A stretch of 64,000 bases of DNA from Caulobacterales bacterium (GCA_020638525.1 JACKIL010000003.1:186001-250000); one strand, 5' to 3'; shown: positions 25,550 through 35,137, counted from the first letter of the stretch. Notes: generated by a model not told the origin, from the letters alone. Translations and numbers: made by a program.

Positions 25550-26872
25550 TCAATTCATTGCAGCTCTTTCATGCTTGAAATGCGCATCGAGAAATTCAAG
25601 AAACGCCGGCCAGTCTTCCTGAACGACGCCGTGCGTGCCCGGACGAATCCAGAACGCAATGTCGGATTGCGGGCGATACGGAACGAGTCGCGCCTGATCA
25701 AGTCCGCGTGAGCCGTAGAGTTCATAAACAGGACCGGCGCCGAGCGCTGCGCGAAACGCGCCGTTCGGGTCGGACCACACATCGCGGCGCGCATTCCCCA
25801 AAAGGACCGGACGCGGCGCGATGAGCGCGAGCAGCATGTGCTGATCGACCGTCATTTCTTCTTCATGGCCCGCATAAGCGGCGTAGTTCTCATCGAACCA
25901 GTGCGGATATTGTGATGTGATCTCTTTCAGGCTCTCGCCAATCTTCTCGCGATTGAGCGAGGCGCCGCCCGTGCCCGACTGATGCGCGATGACGCCGTCA
26001 ATGCGGTTGTCGAAGGCGGCCGCGACGAGCGCCGCCTTGCCGTAACGCGAATGCCCCCAGACGATCATCGCGTTTTTGTCGAAGCGCGCATCATCTTCAA
26101 GGACATCGACCATGCGCGAAAAAGCCCAGCCCCACGCCGCGATCGCGCCCCAGCGCGTTTTCTGATCCTGATGGCCGGCGGCGAGACGCTTCAGCTCCTC
26201 AAGGCCTTTTTTCTTGCTGTCAGGCACGATCTCGCTCGGGAAGATCGTCGCGATCGCATAGCCCCTGTCGAGGATCGCTTCGACTGGCGGCGTCGCGATG
26301 TAGCGGCCGAAGGCGTAGTGCATGACGGACGTCATGAAGCCGCCCTCTTCGCAGCTCCATGCGCCTTCTTTACGCGCGATCGAGGGGTCCGGAAGCGTGT
26401 CCCAGCGCGGGCAGAAGCTTTCGACGAGGATGACCGGGACGGGGCCGCTCGCCGACGACGGCAGGACGACATCCATCAAAAATCCGTGCTCGGACGATCC
26501 TTCTTCGGTCTCGCCCGCCGCCACGGTGACGCCGTTGAACGTCACGTGCGCCTCGATGCGATACTCCTCAAGCCTGCCTTTGCCATTAAACGCCGCCTCG
26601 TTGAGCGTCTTGTGGCTGATGACGCGCGCGGAGGAGGCGTCAGGCATGACGCCATAAACTTCGCGCTCAAGCTCGGCGCGCAATTCCGGCGCGCGTTCGC
26701 TCTCCCAGGTCTCCACCGTCGTAATCGGCCCCGGATTGGCGCTTTCGCCGAGCGCGAGCGGGGAAGCGGGCGCGCCGTGCGGATCGAGATTGGCCCAGGC
26801 GAGCGTCAGCTTCGCGCAGCCGCCAAGGGCGAGGCTCGCAAGCAGCGCAGCGATTGGCCCAGAAACCCGCAT
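25550..26872 (-). CDS. CE15-like glucuronoyl esterase / alpha-beta hydrolase lipoprotein
   Basis: 440 residues from MRVSGPIAALL with AAGGAAG upstream. The lipobox ALGGC places the lipidated cysteine at residue 19. The nucleophile motif is GHSRYGKAAL, close to the GCSRxGK of glucuronoyl esterases. HQSGTGGASLNR, DQHMLLALIAPRPVLL and a late GTHGVV with the probable catalytic histidine follow in family order. CE15 enzymes cleave ester links between lignin and glucuronoxylan. The substrate here is unproven because the neighbours are housekeeping genes rather than glycan genes. Confidence 0.8.
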   Translation of the reverse strand: MRVSGPIAALLASLALGGCAKLTLAWANLDPHGAPASPLALGESANPGPITTVETWESERAPELRAELEREVYGVMPDASSARVISHKTLNEAAFNGKGRLEEYRIEAHVTFNGVTVAAGETEEGSSEHGFLMDVVLPSSASGPVPVILVESFCPRWDTLPDPSIARKEGAWSCEEGGFMTSVMHYAFGRYIATPPVEAILDRGYAIATIFPSEIVPDSKKKGLEELKRLAAGHQDQKTRWGAIAAWGWAFSRMVDVLEDDARFDKNAMIVWGHSRYGKAALVAAAFDNRIDGVIAHQSGTGGASLNREKIGESLKEITSQYPHWFDENYAAYAGHEEEMTVDQHMLLALIAPRPVLLGNARRDVWSDPNGAFRAALGAGPVYELYGSRGLDQARLVPYRPQSDIAFWIRPGTHGVVQEDWPAFLEFLDAHFKHERAAMN

Positions 26873-26945
26873 GATCCGCCATCTTCCTTTCAGGGGCCGC
26901 ACTCTCCCCGAAGCCGCGCGCGAGAACAAGTCACGGCCGCGTCAG

Positions 26946-27632
26946 CTACTTTCGGCGAAAGACGAGATAAGCCGGCGTACGGCCCTCTCGCAGCGACTTC
27001 GCCTCATAGCGCGTCTGCGGCCAGTCATCAGGGCGCACGCGCCAGTCGTCGGCGCGCATCGCAGTCCACTCGAAATCCTTCGCGTTCTGAGCGTGCATCA
27101 ACGTCCATCGCACATAGTCTTCAATGTCCGAGGCGACGCGAAGTTCCCCGCCGGATTTCAGAAGGCGCGCGGATTCCTCGAAAAACCAAGGCGATATCAT
27201 CCGCCGCTTGTAATGGCGCTTTTTCGGCCACGGATCGGGATGAAGCACGAAGATGCGTGAAAGCGATGCATCAGGCAGCGCCTCCATCAAGGGCCGCGCA
27301 TCACCGAAATGGATGCGGACATTTTCCAGCCCCTGTTCATCGACATGCACCAGAAGCTTGGCGACGCCGTTGATGAAGGGCTCTGCCCCGATAACGCCGA
27401 CGCGCGGGTTTTGCGCCGCCTGCCATGCGAGATGCTCGCCCCCGCCAAAACCGACTTCAAGCCATGTTTCGTCCGTATCCGGAATGAGCGCGAGCGGGTC
27501 TAGCTTTCCCGCTGAAGGATCGGGAACTGCAATACGCGGCAGGAGTGATTCCATGAGCCGCTCCTGGCGCGGCTTCAATGGTTTGTCCTGCCGGCGCCCG
27601 TAAAGCCGGTCTATATATCCCTTCTCGCTCAC
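26946..27632 (-). CDS. trmB: tRNA (guanine-N7-)-methyltransferase
   Basis: 228 residues from a GTG start. It forms m7G46 in tRNA. The SAM-binding segment is LEVGFGGGEHLAWQA; the catalytic region is HPDPWPKKRHYKRRM, followed by GGELRVASDIEDYV. It starts 7 bases after the DUF486 stop. trmB after metK is a common alphaproteobacterial order; here two genes are inserted between them. Confidence 0.95.
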   Translation of the reverse strand: MSEKGYIDRLYGRRQDKPLKPRQERLMESLLPRIAVPDPSAGKLDPLALIPDTDETWLEVGFGGGEHLAWQAAQNPRVGVIGAEPFINGVAKLLVHVDEQGLENVRIHFGDARPLMEALPDASLSRIFVLHPDPWPKKRHYKRRMISPWFFEESARLLKSGGELRVASDIEDYVRWTLMHAQNAKDFEWTAMRADDWRVRPDDWPQTRYEAKSLREGRTPAYLVFRRK

Positions 27633-27639
27633 CGCCCGC

Positions 27640-27993
27640 TCAGCCCTTGTGAAAGATGAAAAATGCGCCGACAGCGATGAAGCTGAAGCCGATAATGTGA
27701 TTGAGCCCCAGCGGCTCTTTCAGATAGAGCACGGAAAAGCCCGCGAAGACCGTCAGCGTAATGATTTCCTGCATCGTCTTGAGCTGCGCCGCCGAATAGA
27801 CTGCGTGTCCGATCCGGTTCGCGGGAACTGCAAGGCAGTATTCGACGAAGGCGATCGCCCAGCTGATGACGATTGCGAGGAATATCGGCGCGGATTTGAA
27901 TTTCAGATGCCCGTACCACGCGATCGTCATGAAGACGTTCGAGAAGAGGAGCAGCACGACCGGCGCGAGCCATGCGGGAAGGATGTTGGCCAT
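27640..27993 (-). CDS. DMT-family (DUF486) membrane protein
   Basis: 117 residues with four membrane helices. FSNVFMTIAWYGHLKFK, AFVEYCLAVPANRIG and SAAQLKTMQEIITL are typical of DUF486, a small-multidrug-resistance-like member of the drug/metabolite transporter superfamily. The substrate is unknown. It sits directly upstream of trmB and is probably cotranscribed with it. Confidence 0.88.
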   Translation of the reverse strand: MANILPAWLAPVVLLLFSNVFMTIAWYGHLKFKSAPIFLAIVISWAIAFVEYCLAVPANRIGHAVYSAAQLKTMQEIITLTVFAGFSVLYLKEPLGLNHIIGFSFIAVGAFFIFHKG

Positions 27994-28051
27994 GGGAAAC
28001 CCGTTGCGAAGGAACGCGCTTCCTTAAGGCCAAATCCCTCATCGCTCCAGC

Positions 28052-28966
28052 CTAGCCGAGCTTCTCCTTGAAGAAGGCGATCGTCCTCGACCAGGCGAGG
28101 TCGGCGGCGTCCTTGTTGTAACGGGCCTCGTTCGTGTCGTTGTTGAAGGCGTGCTGCACGCCTTCATAAGTGTAGAGCGCGTAGTCGACGCCCGCCGCCT
28201 TCAGCGCAGTCTCATAGGCGGGAATGCCGGCGTTGATGCGCGCATCTTCCCCCGCATAATGGAGGAGGAGCGCGGCCTTGATCTTGGCGGCTTCGCTTTG
28301 CGGGGGCTGCATGCCGTAATAGGCGACGCCCGCGGCGAGGTCCGGCGCGGCGCAGGCGAGCGCGTTGACCATGCCGCCGCCCCAGCAAAAACCGACAGCG
28401 CCGACCTTTGCGAGCGGCGTTCCGGACTTGGCGAGCTTTTCCGCAATGACGGCGAGTTTCTGCGCGGTCTTTGCGCCGTCGAGGCGGCCGATCATCGAGC
28501 GGGCTTCGTCCTCATTCGTCGGCGTGCCGCCATAGGGCGAGAGCATGTCGACGGCGTAGGCTGTGAACCCTTCAAGCGCGACGCGGCGCGCAACGTCCTT
28601 GATATGCGGATTGAGCCCGCGATTTTCGTGAATGACGATGATTGCGGGCGCGGCCTCCATATCCTTCGGGCGCGCGACATAGGCCTCCACCGCATGGCCG
28701 ATGTCGCCGGTGAAACTCGACGGGTCCGCGAGATCGACAATGTCGCCGGTTTCAAAGCTCTCCGAAGAGACCGCAAGGCGCGGATCGTCTTCGGCGATGA
28801 TCGCAGCGCGCGCATAATCATTGGCGAGAAGCGGCATGATCGCCTGCGCGGCCGCAGCGCCGCCCGCCGCTTTCGCAAGGCGCTTCATGAACTCGCGCCG
28901 GGCCATCGCGCCATGCGTGTAGGCGTCATAAAGGTCGATGATGGACTGGCTGATTTTCCGGGTCAT
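28052..28966 (-). CDS. dienelactone hydrolase family protein, Tat signal
   Basis: 304 residues from MTRKISQSII with GGAG upstream. ARREFMKRL followed by an Ala-rich hydrophobic stretch at about residues 20-48 is a twin-arginine signal. The hydrolase domain shows AIIVIHENRGLNPHI, the nucleophile cysteine in GFCWGGGM, and a final HAFNNDTNEARYN with the catalytic histidine. Family members hydrolyse dienelactones or related esters. The exported form with cysteine nucleophile is common but functionally poorly defined. Confidence 0.88.
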   Translation of the reverse strand: MTRKISQSIIDLYDAYTHGAMARREFMKRLAKAAGGAAAAQAIMPLLANDYARAAIIAEDDPRLAVSSESFETGDIVDLADPSSFTGDIGHAVEAYVARPKDMEAAPAIIVIHENRGLNPHIKDVARRVALEGFTAYAVDMLSPYGGTPTNEDEARSMIGRLDGAKTAQKLAVIAEKLAKSGTPLAKVGAVGFCWGGGMVNALACAAPDLAAGVAYYGMQPPQSEAAKIKAALLLHYAGEDARINAGIPAYETALKAAGVDYALYTYEGVQHAFNNDTNEARYNKDAADLAWSRTIAFFKEKLG

Positions 28967-29060
28967 TCTCGCATTCTCCCTTGCTGGGCTAAGTCTAGGC
29001 GAGACGCGAGGCGGAGTGAACCGATTGCGGCGATGAACGGCGCCCAATTCTGCGTGAACG

Positions 29061-29089
29061 AAAACGGCGCGGGAGGGCTCTCCCGCGCC
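29061..29089 (-). terminator. rho-independent terminator of metK
   Basis: A 10-bp perfect stem GGCGCGGGAG/CTCCCGCGCC (29066-29075 with 29080-29089) with a 4-base loop, followed by GTTTTCGTT on the minus strand. It lies 28 bases after the metK stop. Confidence 0.88.
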
Positions 29090-29116
29090 GCATTGCAATA
29101 ATAATCCGTAAGCGTA

Positions 29117-30289
29117 TTAACGGCCGAGCGCGGACTTCAGCGCATCGACAAGGTCGGTCTTCTCCCAGGAGAAGCCGCCTTCCGCATCGGGCTCGCGGCC
29201 GAAATGGCCGTAAGCGGCGCTGCGCGCATAAACCGGGCGGTTAAGCTTCAGATGCTCGCGAATGCCGCGCGGAGAAAGATCCATCACTTCGCGCAGCGCT
29301 TTTTCGATACGAACTTCATCGACCTCGCCCGTGCCGTAAAGATCGACATAGACCGAGAGCGGTTTCGAAACGCCGATCGCGTAAGCGAGCTGGATGAGAC
29401 ATTTGTCGGCAAGGCCCGCCGCGACGACGTTCTTGGCGAGATAGCGCGCTGCATAAGCCGCCGACCGGTCGACTTTCGTCGGGTCCTTGCCCGAGAAGGC
29501 GCCGCCGCCATGCGGGGCCGCGCCGCCATAGGTGTCGACGATGATCTTGCGGCCCGTAAGACCCGCATCGCCGTCCGGCCCGCCGATGACGAATTTGCCC
29601 GTCGGGTTCACATAGAACTCGTCTTCCGGCGGTATGCCGAAATCGCCGAGCACTTCGGCGACGATCGGGCGAACAAGCTCTTTAATGTCGGCGGGGGTGT
29701 AGCCGTCGCGGTGCTGCGTCGACACGACGACCGACGTCGCGGCGACGGGCTTGCCGTCTTCATAACGCAAGGTCACCTGGCTTTTCGCATCCGGCTCGAA
29801 TTCAGGGCGCGCGCCCGATTTTCTGAGCGCGGCCATTTTGTGCAGGATCTTGTGCGAAAGAATGATCGGCGCCGGCATCAGCTCCGGCGTTTCGTTCACG
29901 GCGTAACCGAACATGATGCCCTGGTCGCCCGCGCCTTCGTCCTTGTTGCCGGAAGCATCGACGCCCATCGCGATGTCGGCGGATTGCTCGTGCAGGAAGT
30001 TCTGGAAGTTCGCCGTCTTCCAGTGGAAGCCTTCCTGCTCGTAGCCGATGTCCTTCACCGCGGCGCGCGCCGCCGCCTCGATCTCGTCATGCGTCACCTC
30101 TTTCGAGCAGCGCACTTCGCCCGCGAGGACGATCTGGTTCGTCGTCGTCAGCGTTTCGCAGGCGACGCGCGAGACCGGGTCTTTCGCGAGGAAAAGGTCG
30201 ACGATGGAATCGGAAATGCGGTCGCAGACCTTGTCAGGATGGCCTTCCGAGACGCTTTCGCTGGTGAAAAGGTAGGATCGGCGCGCCAT
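29117..30289 (-). CDS. metK: S-adenosylmethionine synthetase
   Basis: 390 residues. It makes SAM from methionine and ATP. The motifs GHPDKVCD (N-terminal), GAGDQGIMFGYA and GGGAFSGKDPTKVDRS are all intact. The start ATG has no strong ribosome-binding site. The leader holds an inverted repeat (30327-30357) but does not match the SAM riboswitch classes I can recall. Preceded by the PhrR-like regulator gene. Confidence 0.98.
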   Translation of the reverse strand: MARRSYLFTSESVSEGHPDKVCDRISDSIVDLFLAKDPVSRVACETLTTTNQIVLAGEVRCSKEVTHDEIEAAARAAVKDIGYEQEGFHWKTANFQNFLHEQSADIAMGVDASGNKDEGAGDQGIMFGYAVNETPELMPAPIILSHKILHKMAALRKSGARPEFEPDAKSQVTLRYEDGKPVAATSVVVSTQHRDGYTPADIKELVRPIVAEVLGDFGIPPEDEFYVNPTGKFVIGGPDGDAGLTGRKIIVDTYGGAAPHGGGAFSGKDPTKVDRSAAYAARYLAKNVVAAGLADKCLIQLAYAIGVSKPLSVYVDLYGTGEVDEVRIEKALREVMDLSPRGIREHLKLNRPVYARSAAYGHFGREPDAEGGFSWEKTDLVDALKSALGR

Positions 30290-30326
30290 GGCGTTTTGAA
30301 AACCTCATATAAGGAAAAGTTTATGT

Positions 30327-30357
30327 GTTAAGGGCTGTCATAGCGACGCCCCTTAAC
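30327..30357. promoter_or_regulatory. inverted repeat in the metK leader
   Basis: GTTAAGGG/CCCTTAAC (30327-30334 with 30350-30357), 8 perfect pairs around 15 bases. On the minus strand it is followed by ACATAAACTTTTCC, so it may be a weak terminator for the upstream regulator gene or a metK leader hairpin. Confidence 0.4.
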
Positions 30358-30388
30358 CCTGTCCATAGGAGGAGAGAGCCGACCGCCT

Positions 30389-30814
30389 TCAGGCGGGTTC
30401 GGATTCCTTGCTCGTCTCACCGTCGGCGAGCGTCTTCACCAGATCGAGGACGCGCTTCCTCACCTTCGGATCGGAGATGTCCGCGAAGTGGCGGCACAGC
30501 TGCACGCCTTCTGGCGAGTGCAGCAAGTCCATGAAAGTGTTGTCTTCATTCGACTCCGCGAAGCCGTAGGACACGCCCGTGCGGCCGTCGAAGTCGTCGT
30601 AGAAATACTGGACGGGCACTTCGAGGATCTTCGCGAGCTCGAAAATGCGGCTCGCGCCGATGCGGTTGACGCCCTTCTCGTATTTTTGAACCTGCTGGAA
30701 GGTAAGACCCAGCGCCTCGCCAAGCTTGTCCTGGCTCAGACCGAGCATGATACGCCGCAGGCGCACGCGCCCGCCGACATGAACATCAACCGGATGCGGT
30801 GACTTCTTTGGCAT
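30389..30814 (-). CDS. XRE-family regulator, PhrR-like
   Basis: 141 residues. Residues 10-70 are a Cro/C1-type helix-turn-helix (GLSQDKLGEALGLTFQQVQKYEKG), followed by VPVQYFYDDF and a helical C-terminal region of unknown function. The place between lnt and metK is that of phrR, an acid-responsive regulator next to actA/lnt in Sinorhizobium. A GCAACGGTTGC palindrome lies upstream (30939-30949) near the lnt stop. The function is inferred from synteny. Confidence 0.85.
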   Translation of the reverse strand: MPKKSPHPVDVHVGGRVRLRRIMLGLSQDKLGEALGLTFQQVQKYEKGVNRIGASRIFELAKILEVPVQYFYDDFDGRTGVSYGFAESNEDNTFMDLLHSPEGVQLCRHFADISDPKVRKRVLDLVKTLADGETSKESEPA

Positions 30815-30954
30815 TCCCCACGCCTTCCACCCAACAGCTCAATTCGCCGACCGTCAGGCGCCGGGCGCGGCATGCGAGTGCGCGCAGCGCCCGTAGTCCC
30901 ACGACGACTGTCACACTATAGGGGAAAATCGATAGCCCGCAACGGTTGCAGTCG

Positions 30955-32583
30955 CTAGGCTTGCTCGCGTCGGTATTTATACGTAAATCCGGCGAAAAAA
31001 GCAACCATAGATAGCAATAAAAACAGAACGTCACCTATGCGCGCATAAAGCGTTGGCGGCAGGGGCTTCGGAAGGGCGGCGTCGATGCGGCCTTCCTTGT
31101 AGAGCGCAACGCGGTCCAGCACCCTCCCGCGGGCGTCGATGAGCACCGAGACGCCCGTGTTCGCCGAGCGCGCCATCGGCAGGCCGGTTTCGATCGAGCG
31201 CAGCTTCGCCTGATCGAGATGCTGGCGCGGACCCGACGTGTCGCCGAACCAGGCGTCGTTCGTGACGGTGACGATCCAGTCCGGCCGGTCGTCCTTCGGG
31301 TAGATTTCGCCGGGGAAGATCGCCTCGTAGCAGATGAGCGGCGCAAAGGACGGCCCGTCGCCGGCGCGCAGCACGCTCGGCCCCTTTCCCATCTCGAACC
31401 CTTCGTCATATGGCGCGAGCTGGGCGAGCCCCACCGCGCGCAGGAAACCTTCCATCGGCAGGTACTCGCCGAAGGGGACAAGATGATGCTTGTCGTAATG
31501 GCCGATGACGGCGCGCGAAGGATCGGGCCCCGGGGCGATCGCGAGGATCGAATTGAAGTAGATGTCGCGCGGACCGGCCGCCTCGCGCCGCACGGCGCCC
31601 GTCAGGAGCACGGCGTTCTTCGGCAACTCGTCGGAGAGCACCTGAAGCGCGTCGGAATATTCATCGATGAGAGAGACGGCGTTTTCCGGCCAGAGGATGT
31701 AGAGCTCGCCGCTCGCGGCGGCGCCCGTCGCCTCGCCTTTCGAGAGATTGACCTGCCGCCAGAAATTGCGCGCCCAGAAATCGCTGTCGATCTTCTCACG
31801 CTGCGGAATGTTCGGCTGGATGATCCGTACGGAAACATCCTCGTAGACGCCGGGATCGAGCAGCGCGAGGCGCGCGGCCCCGATTGCGTAAAGCGCAAGC
31901 GCGCCGCCAAGGCAGGCGCCAAGCCCCTTGATCGCGCGGCCTCGCCCGGCGAACGCGGCTGGCGCGGCGGCGAGAAGGATGACAATGAGGCTCAGCCCGT
32001 AAACGCCCCACCAGGCCGCCGTCTGCGCGCCCATGGCGGCGCCGGCGAGGGCCTGTCCCGGCAGGTTCCACGGAAGGCCTGTCAGAATATGCCCGCGCGC
32101 ATATTCGAACGTCATCCAGACGACGGCGAAGAAGAGCACGCGCGCCGGCCCTTCGCGCCAGAAGCGCGAGGCGACGAAAGCCGCGCCGCCTGAAAAGAGC
32201 GCGAGAAAGGCCGGCATGCCGAGAACCGCGAAAGGCGACATCCAGGCGAATTGTTCGGCCTGCACGAAAAACGAGAAGGCCATCCAGTAAACGCTGAGGA
32301 GGAAATAGCCGAAACCGAAATACCATCCCGTCGCGAAAGCGGCGCGGCGCGGATGCGGCGATTTCAACGCGCCGTCGAGAAGAAAAATGAGCGCGGAAAA
32401 GCCGACGGCAAGCAGCGGCACAAGATAGAACGGCGCGAAAGCGAGCGCTGTCACAAGCCCCGCCGCAAAGCCTGCGAAGGCGCGCCGCCAACCTGTCAGC
32501 GATGCGATGAAAGAAGCGGCGCGCTCAAACGCCTCATCGGCGCGCGCGCCTGTCGACAAGTTGCGGATCGCCGGCGAGCTCAC
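30955..32583 (-). CDS. lnt: apolipoprotein N-acyltransferase
   Basis: 542 residues if translation begins at GTG 32583; an open frame extends to 32682 but overlaps corC and is not protein-like. The first half has about six membrane helices. The nitrilase-type domain supplies the Glu-Lys-Cys triad: Glu in ILWPENAVS, Lys in HYDKHHLVPFGEYLP, Cys in APLICYEAIFPGE. It adds the third acyl chain to lipoproteins in the inner membrane, and several lipoprotein candidates occur in this window. It lies downstream of corC, as in rhizobia. Confidence 0.93.
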   Translation of the reverse strand: MSSPAIRNLSTGARADEAFERAASFIASLTGWRRAFAGFAAGLVTALAFAPFYLVPLLAVGFSALIFLLDGALKSPHPRRAAFATGWYFGFGYFLLSVYWMAFSFFVQAEQFAWMSPFAVLGMPAFLALFSGGAAFVASRFWREGPARVLFFAVVWMTFEYARGHILTGLPWNLPGQALAGAAMGAQTAAWWGVYGLSLIVILLAAAPAAFAGRGRAIKGLGACLGGALALYAIGAARLALLDPGVYEDVSVRIIQPNIPQREKIDSDFWARNFWRQVNLSKGEATGAAASGELYILWPENAVSLIDEYSDALQVLSDELPKNAVLLTGAVRREAAGPRDIYFNSILAIAPGPDPSRAVIGHYDKHHLVPFGEYLPMEGFLRAVGLAQLAPYDEGFEMGKGPSVLRAGDGPSFAPLICYEAIFPGEIYPKDDRPDWIVTVTNDAWFGDTSGPRQHLDQAKLRSIETGLPMARSANTGVSVLIDARGRVLDRVALYKEGRIDAALPKPLPPTLYARIGDVLFLLLSMVAFFAGFTYKYRREQA

Positions 32584-32636
32584 GATAGCATCACAAGGAA
32601 TGGGCGCTTCGCATGAGGCGCATCGAGGGAATGACG

Positions 32637-33650
32637 TCAGATCGGGGTTTCGATAGACGGCGCTTCCGCCGCCGGACGCCACCTTATACGGATTTTGCGG
32701 ACTTTGCGCGGATCGGCTTCCGTCACTTCGAGATCGAGGCCGGAATCGTGCTGCAGGACTTCGCCGCGCTGGGGAACGCGCCCCGCGAGCGACACGACGA
32801 GCCCGCCAAGCGTGTCGATCTCTTCATCGTCGGACATCAGCTCGACGCCCGTCATCTCCGAGAATTCCGCGAGCTCGACGCGCGCATCGGCCTCCCACCC
32901 GCCATTCGGATGCGGGCGAATGGTGGGCGCTTCCTCATCGTCATGCTCGTCATTGATGTCGCCGACGATTTCCTCAACGAGATCTTCGATCGTCAAAAGC
33001 CCGTCCGTGCCGCCGTATTCGTCGATGACGAGCGCCATATGGATGCGCGACGCCTGCATCTTCAGAAGAAGATCGGTGACGCGCATGGACGGCGGCACAT
33101 AGAGCGCTTCGCGCCGGATCGTTTTGAGTATCGGGCCGTTGATGGACTTCGCAGCGTCAGGATTGGCGATGAGGCCGATCACGTCTTTGAGGTGCACCAT
33201 GCCCTGCGGATCGTCGAGATCGTGGCGGTAGATCGGCAGGCGCGAATGGCCCGCTTCCGCAAAAGCTTTGACGAGTTCGTCGAGCGGGGTTTCGATGTCG
33301 ACCGCGACGATGTCGGCGCGCGGCGCCATCACGTCCTCGACGCGCTTTTCGTTGAAAGCGATAACGCGCTCGATCATCTCACGGCGCGCGCGCGGCAGGC
33401 GCTCCACCGCTTCGCGCTCGGTCTTGTTGAGCGCGTCGCTCAAATCGTCGGAGGTCGACGGTTTCAAAAATCCGAAGAGGCGCGAGAAGATGCTGTCGCC
33501 GGGGCCGTCTTCTATCTCGTCTTCGTCATGGCGGGCGTCGTCGTGACGATCCGGCGCGGTGAGCGCTGCCGGCTTTTCCATGCGTGCGCGTTCCGTCGGC
33601 AGGGCCTCGCCCTCCTCCGGAACGCTTCTACTGGACCCGTCGCCATCCAT
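32637..33650 (-). CDS. corC: CorC/TlyC-type CBS-domain protein
   Basis: 337 residues. No membrane domain; two CBS domains occupy about residues 95-215 (VEDVMAPRADIVAVD, MALVIDEYGGTDGLLT), and the C-terminal CorC/HlyC domain ends in VRKIRIRW. It is linked to Mg/Co homeostasis in enterics. The ATG overlaps the ybeY stop by one base (TGATG). Confidence 0.9.
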   Translation of the reverse strand: MDGDGSSRSVPEEGEALPTERARMEKPAALTAPDRHDDARHDEDEIEDGPGDSIFSRLFGFLKPSTSDDLSDALNKTEREAVERLPRARREMIERVIAFNEKRVEDVMAPRADIVAVDIETPLDELVKAFAEAGHSRLPIYRHDLDDPQGMVHLKDVIGLIANPDAAKSINGPILKTIRREALYVPPSMRVTDLLLKMQASRIHMALVIDEYGGTDGLLTIEDLVEEIVGDINDEHDDEEAPTIRPHPNGGWEADARVELAEFSEMTGVELMSDDEEIDTLGGLVVSLAGRVPQRGEVLQHDSGLDLEVTEADPRKVRKIRIRWRPAAEAPSIETPI

Positions 33651-34120
33651 CAGTCTTCGAACTCCTCAAGCCTATAAGGATCGGAAACGCCGAGCCCGGC
33701 AAGGATTTCCGTCTCCAGGCGCTCCATCTCTTCTGCGTCTGCGTCCTCAATATGGTCATATCCGACCAGATGGAGAAGCCCATGAGCGATCAGATGAGCG
33801 GCGTGATCGGCGAGCGTCACGCCTTTTTTCCGCGCTTCGCGCGCACATGTCTCATAGCCGAGCGCGATATCGCCGAGAAAGCCCGGCGCGGGCTCGTCCG
33901 AGGGGAAGGAGAGCACATTGGTCGGCGCATCCTTGCCGCGGAAGCGCGCATTGAGGTCCTGAACGGCGGCGTCATCCGTCAGAAGCAGCGCGGCGCTCCC
34001 TGAGAGGCGCGGCTCTCGCGCGCGGGCCGCCGCGAAGACGCGCGCGGCGAGCGCTTCAGCGTCCGGAAGCGCCGTCTCCCACGCTTCAGCCTCGATGATG
34101 GTTTCCAGTTCGTCTTCCAA
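33650..34120 (-). CDS. ybeY: rRNA maturation RNase YbeY
   Basis: 156 residues from a TTG 6 bases after the phoH stop; no ATG fits. The zinc-binding HGLLHLVGYDH motif is present, preceded by NVLSFPSDEPAPGFLGDI. It acts in 16S rRNA 3'-end processing and ribosome quality control. The lack of a clear ribosome-binding site suggests coupling to phoH translation. Confidence 0.94.
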   Translation of the reverse strand: MEDELETIIEAEAWETALPDAEALAARVFAAARAREPRLSGSAALLLTDDAAVQDLNARFRGKDAPTNVLSFPSDEPAPGFLGDIALGYETCAREARKKGVTLADHAAHLIAHGLLHLVGYDHIEDADAEEMERLETEILAGLGVSDPYRLEEFED

Positions 34121-34126
34121 GAGCGT

Positions 34127-35137
34127 TCAGTTCTGCTTCGGCGCGCGCTTCGTCTTCTTCGCGTCGCGCGCGTCATAGGCGCCGATGATGCGCGAGACGA
34201 GCGGGTGACGCACGACGTCCGCCGCCGTAAGGCGCGCAAGGCCGACGCCTTCGACATTTTCAAGAAGGCCGAGCGCATCGGCAAGGCCCGACATTTCATG
34301 CGAGGGCAGGTCCGACTGCGACGGATCGCCCGTCACCGCCATATGCGCGCCTTCGCCAAGGCGCGTCAGAAACATCTTCATCTGCGCGACGCTCGCATTC
34401 TGCGCCTCGTCGAGAATGACGGCGACGCGCGCGAAAGTGCGCCCGCGCATGAAGCCGAGCGGGGCGATTTCGATATCGCCCGACGCGATGCGCCGGTTCA
34501 CATAGTCCGTAGGCAGCATATCGTGAAGCGCGTCATAGAGCGGGCGAAGGTAAGGATCGACCTTCTCCTTCATGTCGCCCGGCAGGAAGCCGATGCGCTC
34601 GCCGGCCTCAAGCGCCGGACGCGAAAGGATGATGCGCTCGACAGCGCCCGTCAGCAGCAGTGAGACCGCATGCGCGACGGCGAGATAGGTCTTGCCGGTG
34701 CCGGCGGGGCCGACGCCGAAAACGAGATCGGTCGCTTTAAGCGCTTCCATATAGGCGCGCTGGTTCGGCGTTCTGGGCGCGATGAGGCGCTTCGACGTTT
34801 TAAAGGCGACGGTTTCGCTCGCGCGCTCGACGGGCTCTGAATGGCGCGCGGCGGCGCGCACATCGCCCGGCGCAAGCGGGCTGCCCCGCTCAAGGCGCTC
34901 GTAGAGCGCGCCGAGAACCTCGATCGCGCGGGCGCGCGCTGCGCCCGGCCCCGTCACGGCGAAGCGATTGCCGCGCGGATTGATCTGAACGCCCAGCGTT
35001 TCCTCGATGATCATCAGATGAGCGTCGTGCTCGCCGGAGAGATCGGCGACGAGGCGATTGTCGCCAAACGTCACATAATCCGTGTTTTCGGCGCGCTGCT
35101 CGCTCAAAAAACTTCCCGGGTCCTGTCTATCGGCCAT
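34127..35137 (-). CDS. phoH: PhoH-family ATPase
   Basis: 336 residues. An N-terminal KH-like region (residues 20-90) is followed by the P-loop ATPase with Walker A GPAGTGKT, RPALEAGERIGFLPGD, Walker B VAVILDEAQN and TGDPSQSDLP. It is associated with YbeY and RNA metabolism. The start overlaps the miaB stop by 11 bases. Confidence 0.94.
   Translation of the reverse strand: MADRQDPGSFLSEQRAENTDYVTFGDNRLVADLSGEHDAHLMIIEETLGVQINPRGNRFAVTGPGAARARAIEVLGALYERLERGSPLAPGDVRAAARHSEPVERASETVAFKTSKRLIAPRTPNQRAYMEALKATDLVFGVGPAGTGKTYLAVAHAVSLLLTGAVERIILSRPALEAGERIGFLPGDMKEKVDPYLRPLYDALHDMLPTDYVNRRIASGDIEIAPLGFMRGRTFARVAVILDEAQNASVAQMKMFLTRLGEGAHMAVTGDPSQSDLPSHEMSGLADALGLLENVEGVGLARLTAADVVRHPLVSRIIGAYDARDAKKTKRAPKQN

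Noticed and set aside
30290..30388. SAM riboswitch upstream of metK
   Set aside because: The sequence does not match the SAM-II or SAM/SAH core motifs I know; only an inverted repeat is supported.
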